A program made the translations under genes and the position numbers. A stretch of 64,000 nt of DNA, taken from the NCBI RefSeq assembly GCF_900177675.1, contig NZ_FXWM01000001.1, forward strand, positions 1,869,001 to 1,933,000. Direction: 5' to 3'. A model generated the notes under the pieces. It did no database searches, had not been told where the DNA came from, and saw only the letters and a program-made list of their open reading frames with translations. The DNA comes from Bacillus sp. OV166 (GTDB lineage: Bacteria; Bacillota; Bacilli; Bacillales; Cytobacillaceae). The number at the start of each line of letters is the position of its first letter. Position 1 is the first letter of the stretch. Shown here piece by piece: positions 57,541 through 64,000 of this stretch.

Positions 57541-57675
57541 CCATGTTGATTGGAGCGGAAGGCGTGAGACTCCTGCGGGAGGACGGGGCAGGGGAGACCC
57601 CACAGGCGCTTAGCGCCGAGGAGGCTCCCCGGACCGCCCGCGAACCGCACGCGACTGGAGCGGAAATCAACATGC
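57541..57675. repeat. GC-rich dispersed repeat with terminal inverted arms, copy C
   Basis: About 134 bp, clearly more GC-rich than its surroundings. Ends are CATGTTGATT (57542-57551) and AATCAACATG (57665-57674), a perfect 10-bp inverted pair. TGGAGCGGAA occurs as a direct repeat at both inner edges (57551-57560 and 57656-57665). The centre is self-complementary: GGCGC-TTA-GCGCC (57605-57617) within GGGGAG...CTCCCC. I recall this kind of element as widespread in Bacillus intergenic regions. It sits between sigE and sigG. Confidence 0.8.
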
Positions 57676-57756
57676 ACCCTTACAGAACTTAAAGAAAAGA
57701 AAATTTTTTTCATTCGAAAAACCTAAGAAATGCGCGACTTAATTACATTTTTCGAC

Positions 57757-57798
57757 AAATATGCACTTGTCCACCATCGTGGATAAGTGCATATTTTT
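57757..57798 (+). terminator. Strong hairpin terminator upstream of sigG
   Basis: An 18-bp stem with a single G-U pair and a 4-nt loop (57757-57774 with 57779-57796) followed by T residues. It should stop read-through from the spoIIG operon into sigG. Confidence 0.85.
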
Positions 57799-57817
57799 CC
57801 TTCTCAAGGAAATACTG
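57789..57817 (+). promoter_or_regulatory. Sigma F/G promoter of sigG
   Basis: GCATA (57789-57793), 14 nt, then GGAAATACTG (57808-57817), a full match to GGNRANAHTR. The -35 element lies inside the right arm of the preceding terminator. The start falls near 57823. Confidence 0.7.
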
Positions 57818-57832
57818 TTTTTTGTACAGCAA

Positions 57833-57845
57833 CTCCTGTGAGGAG
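57833..57845 (+). promoter_or_regulatory. Hairpin covering the sigG ribosome binding site
   Basis: CTCCT (57833-57837) can pair perfectly with AGGAG (57841-57845) over a 3-nt loop; the AGGAGG at 57841-57846 is the sigG Shine-Dalgarno sequence. It would lower translation of sigG. Confidence 0.55.
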
Positions 57846-57854
57846 GGAAAAGGA

Positions 57855-58634
57855 TTGACTCGAAATAAAGTTGAAATTTGCGGTGTGGACACAGCAAAAC
57901 TTCCTGTATTAAAAAATGAAGAAATGAGAATACTCTTCAAGCAAATGCAAGAGGGCGATATTTATGCCAGAGAAAAGCTCGTCAACGGTAATTTACGACT
58001 CGTATTAAGTGTCATTCAACGATTTAACAATCGAGGTGAGTTTGTTGACGACTTGTTTCAGGTTGGCTGTATTGGACTGATGAAATCAATCGATAACTTT
58101 GATTTAGGTCAAAACGTAAAGTTTTCGACTTATGCCGTACCAATGATTATTGGAGAAATTCGAAGGTATCTACGTGATAATAATCCAATTCGCGTTTCAA
58201 GGTCCTTGAGGGATATAGCTTATAAGGCCCTCCAAGTAAGGGAGCGATTGATGAGCGAAACTTCACGTGAACCCACTGCAGAAGAAATCGCAAAGGTCTT
58301 AGAAGTTCCACACGAAGAAATCGTGTTCGCTCTTGATGCCATACAGGACCCAGTGTCCCTTTTCGAGCCAATTTATAATGATGGCGGCGACCCAATTTAT
58401 GTAATGGACCAATTAAGCGACGAGAAAAATAAAGATATCCACTGGATTGAAGAAATTGCTTTAAAAGAAGGAATGCGAAGGTTAAACGATCGTGAAAAAT
58501 TAATTTTACGTAAACGATTTTTTCAAGGAAAAACACAAATGGAAGTCGCGGATGAAATCGGGATATCTCAAGCTCAGGTTTCTCGACTAGAGAAAGCGGC
58601 CATAAGGCAAATGAATAAAAATATTCAAAGTTAA
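57855..58634 (+). CDS. sigG: RNA polymerase sigma factor G (forespore)
   Basis: A 259-residue sigma factor active in the late forespore. The N-terminus M-TRNKVEICGVDTAKLP is typical and includes the anti-sigma contact region; region 2 (LVLSVIQRFNNRGEFVDDLFQ, STYAVPMIIGEIRRYLRD), region 3 (REPTAEEIAKVLEVP) and region 4 (TQMEVADEIGISQAQVSRLE) are complete. The start is a TTG at 57855, 8 nt after AGGAGG. The poor start codon and the buried ribosome binding site fit tight translational control. Confidence 0.97.
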   Translation: MTRNKVEICGVDTAKLPVLKNEEMRILFKQMQEGDIYAREKLVNGNLRLVLSVIQRFNNRGEFVDDLFQVGCIGLMKSIDNFDLGQNVKFSTYAVPMIIGEIRRYLRDNNPIRVSRSLRDIAYKALQVRERLMSETSREPTAEEIAKVLEVPHEEIVFALDAIQDPVSLFEPIYNDGGDPIYVMDQLSDEKNKDIHWIEEIALKEGMRRLNDREKLILRKRFFQGKTQMEVADEIGISQAQVSRLEKAAIRQMNKNIQS

Positions 58635-58660
58635 GCTGTCCTTTGGGCAGCTTTATTTTT
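58634..58660 (+). terminator. Terminator of sigG
   Basis: AGCTGTCC pairs with GGGCAGCT (one G-U) over TTT, followed by TTATTTTTATT. Confidence 0.8.
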
Positions 58661-58726
58661 ATTCTTTTTACTAAAATGATATGAACAATCATATATTTTC
58701 TATAGTAATAAAACTGGGAGTGAGAG

Positions 58727-58999
58727 ATGATGGTGAAAATTTCCGAATTCCAAATAAAAGATGTGGTTAATGTATCAGACGGAAAAAGGCTTGGTAATAT
58801 AGGTGATATAGAGATCAATTTAACCACAGGTAAAATTGATGCCGTCGTGATTAGTGGCAGCGGCAGAGTCCTCGGCTTTTTTGGAAAAGATGATGACGTG
58901 GTTATTCCGTGGAAAAATATCATTAAAATTGGTCAGGACGTAATTTTGGTAAGGTATAAAGGAAGTGAAGAGAGATTTTCATCGGAAACAGAGGATTGA
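58727..58999 (+). CDS. ylmC: PRC-barrel protein YlmC/YmxH
   Basis: A 90-residue PRC-barrel domain protein. The conserved core is ISEFQIKDVVNVSDGKRLGNIGD, then VISGSGRVLGFFGKDDDVVIPW and IIKIGQDVILV. The YlmC/YmxH family is conserved in spore formers; its function is unclear. ATG at 58727, 6 nt after GGGAG. The B. subtilis gene ylmA, which precedes ylmC, is missing here. Confidence 0.9.
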   Translation: MMVKISEFQIKDVVNVSDGKRLGNIGDIEINLTTGKIDAVVISGSGRVLGFFGKDDDVVIPWKNIIKIGQDVILVRYKGSEERFSSETED

Positions 59000-59069
59000 C
59001 AATAGTTTTTGCGGTGACCATTTTTTCGTTTCATGGTAAACTATAGAAAAAAACAAAAGAGGTATGGAA

Positions 59070-59897
59070 ATGGAACCCTTTGTTTTAAAGAATGAGTCAT
59101 TTTTTTCAATAGAAAGCTGGATAAGGCAATTTCCTGGTTTGGCTGCGGGTATGACAACCAAAAATGGAGGAGCGAGTAAAGGGAATTACAAAACCCTAAA
59201 CCTTGGCTTTCATGTTGGAGATGACAGAAGAGATGTTTGCATCAACCGAGGAAAAGTTTCTGAACTTCTGAAGTTTCCTCTAAACACCTGGGTTGGGGCA
59301 GAACAAACACATGGTATTCATCTTAAGAAAATTTCAAAAGCAGATCGAGGTAAAGGGTCCAATTCCTATGAAGATTCTTTTAAAGACACTGATGGTTTTT
59401 ATACGAATGAGGAGGGTATTCTTTTATCGCTTTGCTTTGCCGACTGCGTCCCTCTTTTTTTTATTGCACCTGAATCAAGGATGATTGGAATTGCCCATGC
59501 TGGCTGGAAAGGGACCGTGGGTCAAATTGCCAAGGAAATGATAAACGCATGGGGAAGAGAAGGAATTAATCCCCAACAGATTTTTGTGGCAATTGGCCCA
59601 TCAATTTGTGAAAAATGTTATATTGTTGATCAACGAGTTATAAATTTAGTTGAAAATACTCTAGTAGATGTCGAAACATTACCCTATAATTTAATTAATG
59701 ATGGCCAATACTCTTTAGATTTACGTGAAGTAAATAGACAAATTATTGTCAATTCAGGTGTACCTGATACTAATATTCAGATGACTGGTTTTTGTTCTAG
59801 TTGTGATAAAGAGTTTTTTTCCCACCGCCGTGATCAAGGTAGGACAGGAAGAATGGTAAGTTTTATTGGCTGGAAGGAGATTATGAAAAGTTTATGA
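59070..59897 (+). CDS. pgeF: Peptidoglycan editing factor PgeF (YlmD, laccase-domain)
   Basis: A 275-residue multicopper-oxidase-like (DUF152) protein. The family's metal-binding residues are visible in [16 protein letters not shown] near residue 78, FADCVPLFF near 130, AHAGWKGTV near 147 and the C-terminal [16 protein letters not shown]. PgeF proteins remove L-Ser wrongly placed in peptidoglycan precursors or act on purine nucleosides. ATG at 59070 is 7 nt after AGAGG, preferred over 59064. Its stop overlaps ylmE by 4 bp. Confidence 0.92.
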   Translation: MEPFVLKNESFFSIESWIRQFPGLAAGMTTKNGGASKGNYKTLNLGFHVGDDRRDVCINRGKVSELLKFPLNTWVGAEQTHGIHLKKISKADRGKGSNSYEDSFKDTDGFYTNEEGILLSLCFADCVPLFFIAPESRMIGIAHAGWKGTVGQIAKEMINAWGREGINPQQIFVAIGPSICEKCYIVDQRVINLVENTLVDVETLPYNLINDGQYSLDLREVNRQIIVNSGVPDTNIQMTGFCSSCDKEFFSHRRDQGRTGRMVSFIGWKEIMKSL

Positions 59898-60571
59898 GGG
59901 TTGCAGTAAAGTTTGAACAAATAAAACAACAAATTATTGAGACATGCCTTCGAGTAGAGCGGGACCCTGAAGAAGTGAAAGTGATAGGCGTTACGAAATA
60001 TGTTAGTACGGAGAGAGCTATCGAAGCGTTACAAGCTGGCATAATAAATTTAGGTGAAAATCGTGATGAGGGGCTCCTTCAAAAGTGGGAAGTACTTAAG
60101 GACAAGCCTAATTGGCATTACATCGGTTCGCTTCAGAAGCGAAAAGTAAAAAATATTATTAATATAGTTGAATATATTCATTCTTTGGACCGGATTTCTC
60201 TTGCAGAAGAAATCAATAAACGAGCAGAACAAAAGGTAAAATGCCTGGTTCAAGTCAACGTCTCTGGGGAAGAATCTAAGCACGGCTTAACTCCTGAAGA
60301 TGCGATAGTTTTTATTGAATCGCTTCGCAAATTTGAGAGGATTAGCGTGGAAGGTTTAATGACAATGGCCCCATTAACGGATGATGAAGACCAAATTCGA
60401 GAATGTTTTCGCAAATTAAGAGAACTTCGCGATCAAGTTCAAGCCCTAAATTTGGATTACGCCCCATGCACAGAGCTTTCGATGGGTATGTCTAATGATT
60501 ATGTAATTGCTATTGAAGAAGGGTCAACAATGGTAAGAATAGGCACAGCGCTTGTTGGTGAAGATGGTTAG
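59894..60571 (+). CDS. ylmE: PLP homeostasis protein YlmE (YggS family)
   Basis: A 225-residue PLP-binding protein of the YggS/PLPBP family, a TIM barrel without known enzymatic activity that buffers pyridoxal phosphate and affects amino acid pools. The PLP lysine is K35 in [15 protein letters not shown] near 53, [12 protein letters not shown] near 76 and [22 protein letters not shown] near 195 are signatures. The start overlaps the pgeF stop (ATGA). sepF follows after 11 bp. Confidence 0.94.
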   Translation: MRVAVKFEQIKQQIIETCLRVERDPEEVKVIGVTKYVSTERAIEALQAGIINLGENRDEGLLQKWEVLKDKPNWHYIGSLQKRKVKNIINIVEYIHSLDRISLAEEINKRAEQKVKCLVQVNVSGEESKHGLTPEDAIVFIESLRKFERISVEGLMTMAPLTDDEDQIRECFRKLRELRDQVQALNLDYAPCTELSMGMSNDYVIAIEEGSTMVRIGTALVGEDG

Positions 60572-60582
60572 GAGAGAAGATA

Positions 60583-61056
60583 ATGACGATTAAATCAAAA
60601 TTAAAAACATTTTTCTTTTTAGATGATGAATATGATGATAATAATGATGATTATGCACAAACAGTTGAACCGGCTCCCGTAAAGCAAAAGCAACAGCAAC
60701 AGCATCTGCCAGTGGTAAAAAACCAAAATGTTGTTAGCTTGCAAAGCGTCCAAAAAACTACCACTTCATCAAAGTCATCCAAGGTAATATTAGTTGAACC
60801 ACGGACATATTCTGAGTCAACTGATATTGCAGACCATTTAAAAAATCGCCGGGCAGTTGTAGTGAACCTGCAGCGGATTGATAGTGAACAAGGCAGGCAA
60901 ATTGTTGATTTTCTAAGCGGAGTTGTCTATGCCCTCGGTGGTGACATTCAAAAAATTGGTTTAAGTATATTTTTATGTACTCCTGATAATGTTGAGGTGT
61001 CAGGAAATATATCCGATTTGATTCCTGACTTTGATAATCAAAATATGAGGTGGTAA
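60583..61056 (+). CDS. sepF: Cell division protein SepF (YlmF)
   Basis: A 157-residue protein that forms rings and organises FtsZ bundles at the membrane. N-terminal amphipathic membrane-binding helix ([15 protein letters not shown]), a Gln/Ser-rich linker, and a C-terminal DUF552 domain (about 65-150; [22 protein letters not shown], then [21 protein letters not shown]). RBS TTAGGAGAG. The next gene ylmG begins 6 bp after the stop. Confidence 0.95.
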   Translation: MTIKSKLKTFFFLDDEYDDNNDDYAQTVEPAPVKQKQQQQHLPVVKNQNVVSLQSVQKTTTSSKSSKVILVEPRTYSESTDIADHLKNRRAVVVNLQRIDSEQGRQIVDFLSGVVYALGGDIQKIGLSIFLCTPDNVEVSGNISDLIPDFDNQNMRW

Positions 61057-61062
61057 TGTTAA

Positions 61063-61326
61063 ATGGCATTTGTATTTAGTTTATTACAACAGTTAATTCA
61101 AGTTTATTCGTGGGCATTAATTATTTATATTTTAATGTCTTGGTTTCCAAATGCTAGAGAGTCCTCTATTGGTCAATTTTTAGCAAAAGTTTGTGAACCT
61201 TATTTAGAGCCATTTAGAAAAATCATCCCACCTCTTGGTATGATGGATATATCACCTATAGTTGCATTTCTTGTTTTAAACTTCGCTAGCAGTGGTTTAG
61301 GCAGTGTATATCGCTGGCTTGCATAA
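61063..61326 (+). CDS. ylmG: YggT-family membrane protein YlmG
   Basis: An 87-residue protein with two membrane segments of the YggT family, with the conserved [32 protein letters not shown] loop in shortened view: SWFPN and EPYLEPFRK. It is linked to division or nucleoid placement in other bacteria and plastids. RBS GAGGTGG lies at the end of sepF. Confidence 0.92.
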   Translation: MAFVFSLLQQLIQVYSWALIIYILMSWFPNARESSIGQFLAKVCEPYLEPFRKIIPPLGMMDISPIVAFLVLNFASSGLGSVYRWLA

Positions 61327-61356
61327 GAATACTGAAACTAGGTTGTGTTTTGAAAA

Positions 61357-62130
61357 ATGAATATTTACCAGCATTTCCGGCCAGAAGAACGAGAATATAT
61401 TGACCAAGTGTTAAATTGGAAGGATTATGTCGAGACGCAATATACTCCTAAGTTAACAGATTTTCTTGATCCAAGGGAACAGCATATTCTAAAAATATTA
61501 ATTGGTGAACATGGCCAAGTAAATTATAAACTTTTTGGCGGCAGCCCGGATGTTGAACGAAAAAGAGCCTTAATCTTTCCAGATTATCTAACCGCCACGG
61601 AAGAAGAATTTCAAATCAGTCTTTTTGAAATCCATTATCCAACCAAGTTCGTCACGATCGAACATCGACAGGTATTGGGTACGTTAATGTCTTTAGGGCT
61701 AAAGCGAGGGAAATTTGGTGATATCCTTAATAAGGATGATAAATGCCAATTTTTCGCTGCAAAGGAAATAAGCGACTATATAAAAACTAATGTTGAAACA
61801 ATTGGCAGGGCTGGCGTTAAACTAACTGAAACCGATATCGAGAATGCCATCCGTATCAATGAATTATTGGTCGATAGTGATTTAACAGTATCTTCACTAC
61901 GATTGGATACTGTTATTTCAGGTATTTACCATGTATCACGGCAAAAATCGCAACTTTTTATTCAACAAGGGCTCGTGAAAGTGAATTGGACATTAACCGA
62001 AAATCCTTCATTTGAATGCGATGTTGGTGATATGATTTCAGTTAGAGGATACGGCAGAGCAAAAATTCTTGCCATCGAAGGGAAAACAAAAAAAGAAAAA
62101 TGGCGAATAAATGTCGGTAAACAAAAATAA
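61357..62130 (+). CDS. ylmH: S4-domain RNA-binding protein YlmH
   Basis: A 257-residue protein with an N-terminal region (about 1-170) and a C-terminal S4 RNA-binding domain (about 182-240; SSLRLDTVISGIYHVSRQKSQ). In Bacillus YlmH has been reported to bind stalled 50S subunits and support ribosome-associated quality control, parallel to RqcP. Its companion genes tie it to the ylm-divIVA division group. The ATG at 61357 follows a weak AGGTTGTG. Confidence 0.92.
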   Translation: MNIYQHFRPEEREYIDQVLNWKDYVETQYTPKLTDFLDPREQHILKILIGEHGQVNYKLFGGSPDVERKRALIFPDYLTATEEEFQISLFEIHYPTKFVTIEHRQVLGTLMSLGLKRGKFGDILNKDDKCQFFAAKEISDYIKTNVETIGRAGVKLTETDIENAIRINELLVDSDLTVSSLRLDTVISGIYHVSRQKSQLFIQQGLVKVNWTLTENPSFECDVGDMISVRGYGRAKILAIEGKTKKEKWRINVGKQK

Positions 62131-62217
62131 CAACATAAGTAAAGAAGGAAATTCGAAGAATGTTGTCGAATAAATGCTTATACATATAGAATTAGAGAAT
62201 GTATGGAGGTGGCATCA

Positions 62218-62733
62218 ATGCCGTTAACACCGTTGGATATTCATAATAAAGAGTTTAATAAGGGTTTTAGAGGATATGATGAAGATGAAGTGAACGAATT
62301 TCTCGATCAAGTCATCAAAGATTATGAATTAGTACTCAGAGAGAAAAAAGAAATGGAAGAACGCTTAAACGATATGAATGAGCGTCTTGGTCATTTTGTT
62401 ACTATTGAGGATACTCTGAATAAATCAATCATCATTGCTCAAGAGGCTGGGGAAGATGTAAAACGTAATGCCCAAAAGGAAGCGAAGTTAATCATTAAGG
62501 AAGCAGAGAAAAACGCGGATCGAATTGTCAATGAATCACTTTCAAAAGCAAGGAAAATTGCTCTTGAAATCGAGGATTTAAAAAAACAATCAAAAGTATT
62601 CCGAACTCGTTTTAAAATGTTGATTGAAGCTCAGCTTGATATGTTGAACACGGATGATTGGGATCATTTATTAGAGTATGAGGTAGATGCGACAGAGCTA
62701 AAAATTCATCAAGAAGAAGATTCATTAGCTTGA
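62218..62733 (+). CDS. divIVA: Cell division/polarity protein DivIVA
   Basis: A 171-residue coiled-coil protein that binds negatively curved membrane at septa and poles, recruits MinJ and, in sporulation, RacA. The membrane-binding N-terminal domain has MPLTPLDIHNKEFNKGFRGY with the F17-R18 tip. Coiled coils span about 30-60 and 75-155. ATG at 62218 follows GGAGGTGG; an in-frame upstream start at 62203 is inside that site. The -35 of the ileS promoter overlaps its stop codon. Confidence 0.96.
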   Translation: MPLTPLDIHNKEFNKGFRGYDEDEVNEFLDQVIKDYELVLREKKEMEERLNDMNERLGHFVTIEDTLNKSIIIAQEAGEDVKRNAQKEAKLIIKEAEKNADRIVNESLSKARKIALEIEDLKKQSKVFRTRFKMLIEAQLDMLNTDDWDHLLEYEVDATELKIHQEEDSLA

Positions 62734-62759
62734 CGAAATGCGTTTTTTTAGCATATAAT
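62730..62759 (+). promoter_or_regulatory. Sigma A promoter of ileS
   Basis: TTGACG (62730-62735) and TATAAT (62754-62759) with an 18-nt spacer. The start near 62766 lies just before the T-box leader. Confidence 0.85.
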
Positions 62760-62778
62760 TTCTTAACAGTTATAAAGA

Positions 62779-63047
62779 ATGGTCAATGACGATGAAAGGG
62801 AAAGTACAATTTTCTATGGCTTTTTAAAAGCGAGTCGGGGGTGGTGGAAGCCCGGTAAAGTTGGAAATTGGAAAATCACCCTCGAGTTCCAGGTCGAACC
62901 TCCTTCTTTAAGGAAAGTAGGCTTAGGCGTTTTATTCACGTTACGAATGTTTAAGAGGATAGAACGATTATTTCGTACTATTTATCAGGGTGGTACCGCG
63001 GGAAAAAAACCTTCTCGTCCCTATTTTGGGATGAGAAGGTTTTTTTG
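62779..63047 (+). ncRNA. T-box leader of ileS (tRNA-Ile sensor)
   Basis: The conserved T-box AGGGTGGTACCGCG is at 62987-63000, followed by an intrinsic terminator (AACCTTCTCGTCCC with its complement, about 63008-63041, then T7). The upstream part shows stem I features: GATGAAAGGGAAAGTA, the distal loop GGTGGTGGAAGCC, and a specifier loop near 62871-62880 where ATC (62875-62877) fits isoleucine. Uncharged tRNA-Ile would pair with the specifier and T-box bulge and allow read-through into ileS. Confidence 0.93.
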
Positions 63048-63101
63048 TTTGTCTATTGGCTATTCTTTGTTATATGAAGAGGATTACAGGAGGAAGAAAA
63101 G

Positions 63102-64000
63102 ATGGAATATAAAAATACGTTATTAATGCCGCAAACTGAATTTCCGATGCGTGGTAATCTTCCACAAAGAGAACCTGAGATTCAGGCAAAATGGGAAGAG
63201 ATGAATATTTATAAAAAAGTACAGGAACGGACCAAAGAACGTCCTATGTTTGTTTTACATGATGGGCCTCCGTATGCTAATGGTGATATCCATATGGGCC
63301 ATGCCCTTAATAAAATTTTAAAAGATATAATTGTCCGTTATAAATCTATGAGTGGTTATCATGCACCATACGTACCTGGCTGGGATACACATGGACTCCC
63401 TATTGAGCAGGCGTTAACCAATAAGGGAGTGAAACGCAAAGAAATGACGGTTGCAGAATTCCGTCAACTTTGTACAAAATATGCTCTTGAACAAATTGAT
63501 AATCAACGTGAACAATTTAAACGTCTTGGTGTACGTGGCGACTGGGAAAATCCTTATATTACTCTTAACCCAGCATATGAAGCACAACAAATTAAGGTTT
63601 TCGGTGAAATGGCCAAAAAAGGTTATATTTATAAAGGTCTTAAGCCTGTCTATTGGTCCCCTTCAAGTGAATCAGCACTTGCAGAAGCAGAGATTGAATA
63701 TCAGGACAAGAAGTCTGCATCCATTTATGTGGGCTTTAAGGTTAAGGATGGAAAAGGCGTTCTTGACTCGGATACCCAAATTATTATCTGGACGACTACT
63801 CCATGGACAATTCCTGCAAACTTAGGAATTTCAGTGCATCCTGACTTAACATATGTGGTGGTATCTGCAAATGAAAACAAATACCTAGTTGCTGAAGCTC
63901 TTCTGGAAGAAGTTTCGAAGCTTATTGGCTGGGAAGAAGTAACAGTTATTAAGAAGGTAAAAGGAAATGAATTAGAGCATATTCTTGCCATCCATCCTCT
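63102..64000 (+). CDS. ileS: Isoleucyl-tRNA synthetase, N-terminal part
   Basis: The first 299 codons are present and the gene runs off the right edge. The start [20 protein letters not shown] is typical. The class I HIGH motif appears as [11 protein letters not shown] near residue 58, and [11 protein letters not shown] near 92 follows. The editing domain begins around [13 protein letters not shown] near 228. The ATG follows AGGAGGAAG. Expression is governed by the T-box leader. Confidence 0.97.
   Translation, partial: MEYKNTLLMPQTEFPMRGNLPQREPEIQAKWEEMNIYKKVQERTKERPMFVLHDGPPYANGDIHMGHALNKILKDIIVRYKSMSGYHAPYVPGWDTHGLPIEQALTNKGVKRKEMTVAEFRQLCTKYALEQIDNQREQFKRLGVRGDWENPYITLNPAYEAQQIKVFGEMAKKGYIYKGLKPVYWSPSSESALAEAEIEYQDKKSASIYVGFKVKDGKGVLDSDTQIIIWTTTPWTIPANLGISVHPDLTYVVVSANENKYLVAEALLEEVSKLIGWEEVTVIKKVKGNELEHILAIHP

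Noticed and set aside
57438..57713. Minus-strand 91-residue frame over the sigE-sigG gap
   Set aside because: It covers the GC-rich repeat element, overlaps the end of sigE and has protein composition typical of a translated repeat.
62779..63126. 115-residue reading frame before ileS
   Set aside because: It reads through the T-box leader and its terminator and runs into ileS; the conserved RNA elements explain the sequence.

Overview
The window is a stretch of chromosome from an endospore-forming, low-GC Gram-positive bacterium of the family Bacillaceae. Gene content and order follow the Bacillus subtilis ylaJ-ileS region almost gene for gene. The window holds the sporulation genes spoVD, spoVE, spoIIGA, sigE and sigG, a meso-DAP type MurE, bacillithiol synthesis (bshC) and a caa3-type oxidase. 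The genus cannot be fixed from sequence alone; a Neobacillus/Mesobacillus-like organism is a guess. I see no prophage, CRISPR array, transposase, tRNA, rRNA or defence island.

Layout. 1-4.2 kb: germination lipoprotein ylaJ (partial), PhoH-family ylaK, ylaL, Fur antagonist ylaN, ftsW. 4.2-15.9 kb: pyruvate carboxylase, then the haem A/caa3 oxidase cluster ctaA<>ctaBCDEFG plus a DUF420 (CtaM-like) gene. 16-31 kb: the ylb cluster, mixing sporulation genes (ylbB, ylbD, ylbJ, gerR), the RNase Y specificity factor ylbF, rsmD, coaD, the DNA-damage checkpoint protease ylbL/ddcP, tmcAL, and ylbN-rpmF. 31-36 kb: an orphan acyl-CoA carboxylase beta subunit, panE, a DUF3397 gene and bshC. 36-55.6 kb: the division and cell wall (dcw) cluster from mraZ to ftsZ. 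55.7-58.6 kb: spoIIGA-sigE-sigG. 58.7-62.7 kb: ylmCDE-sepF-ylmGH-divIVA. The window ends in a T-box leader and the start of ileS.

The genes form connected programmes. CtaA and CtaB make the haem for the CtaCDEF oxidase, and CtaG and the DUF420 protein assist its assembly. The dcw cluster makes lipid II (MurE, MraY, MurD, MurG, MurB) and the divisome (FtsL, PBP2B, DivIB, FtsA, FtsZ, SepF, DivIVA). Interleaved sporulation copies (SpoVD, SpoVE) use the same chemistry for the spore cortex. Spo0A-type control of spoIIG gives pro-sigma E, and sigma G follows in the forespore.

Most interesting non-textbook items: (1) a structured small RNA, probably CsfG, on the minus strand between ylbG and rsmD, with a sigma F-like promoter; (2) two more promoter candidates with the same motif and the same 14-nt spacing, before ylbB and sigG; (3) tmcAL interrupted by a frameshift lying exactly on an A AAA AAG slippery heptamer; (4) a short MurF-like gene between murE and mraY whose P-loop is destroyed; (5) three GC-rich dispersed intergenic repeats, one flanked by a 13-bp direct duplication; (6) a sigG leader whose ribosome binding site is buried in a hairpin. 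No wholly new multi-gene system was found.
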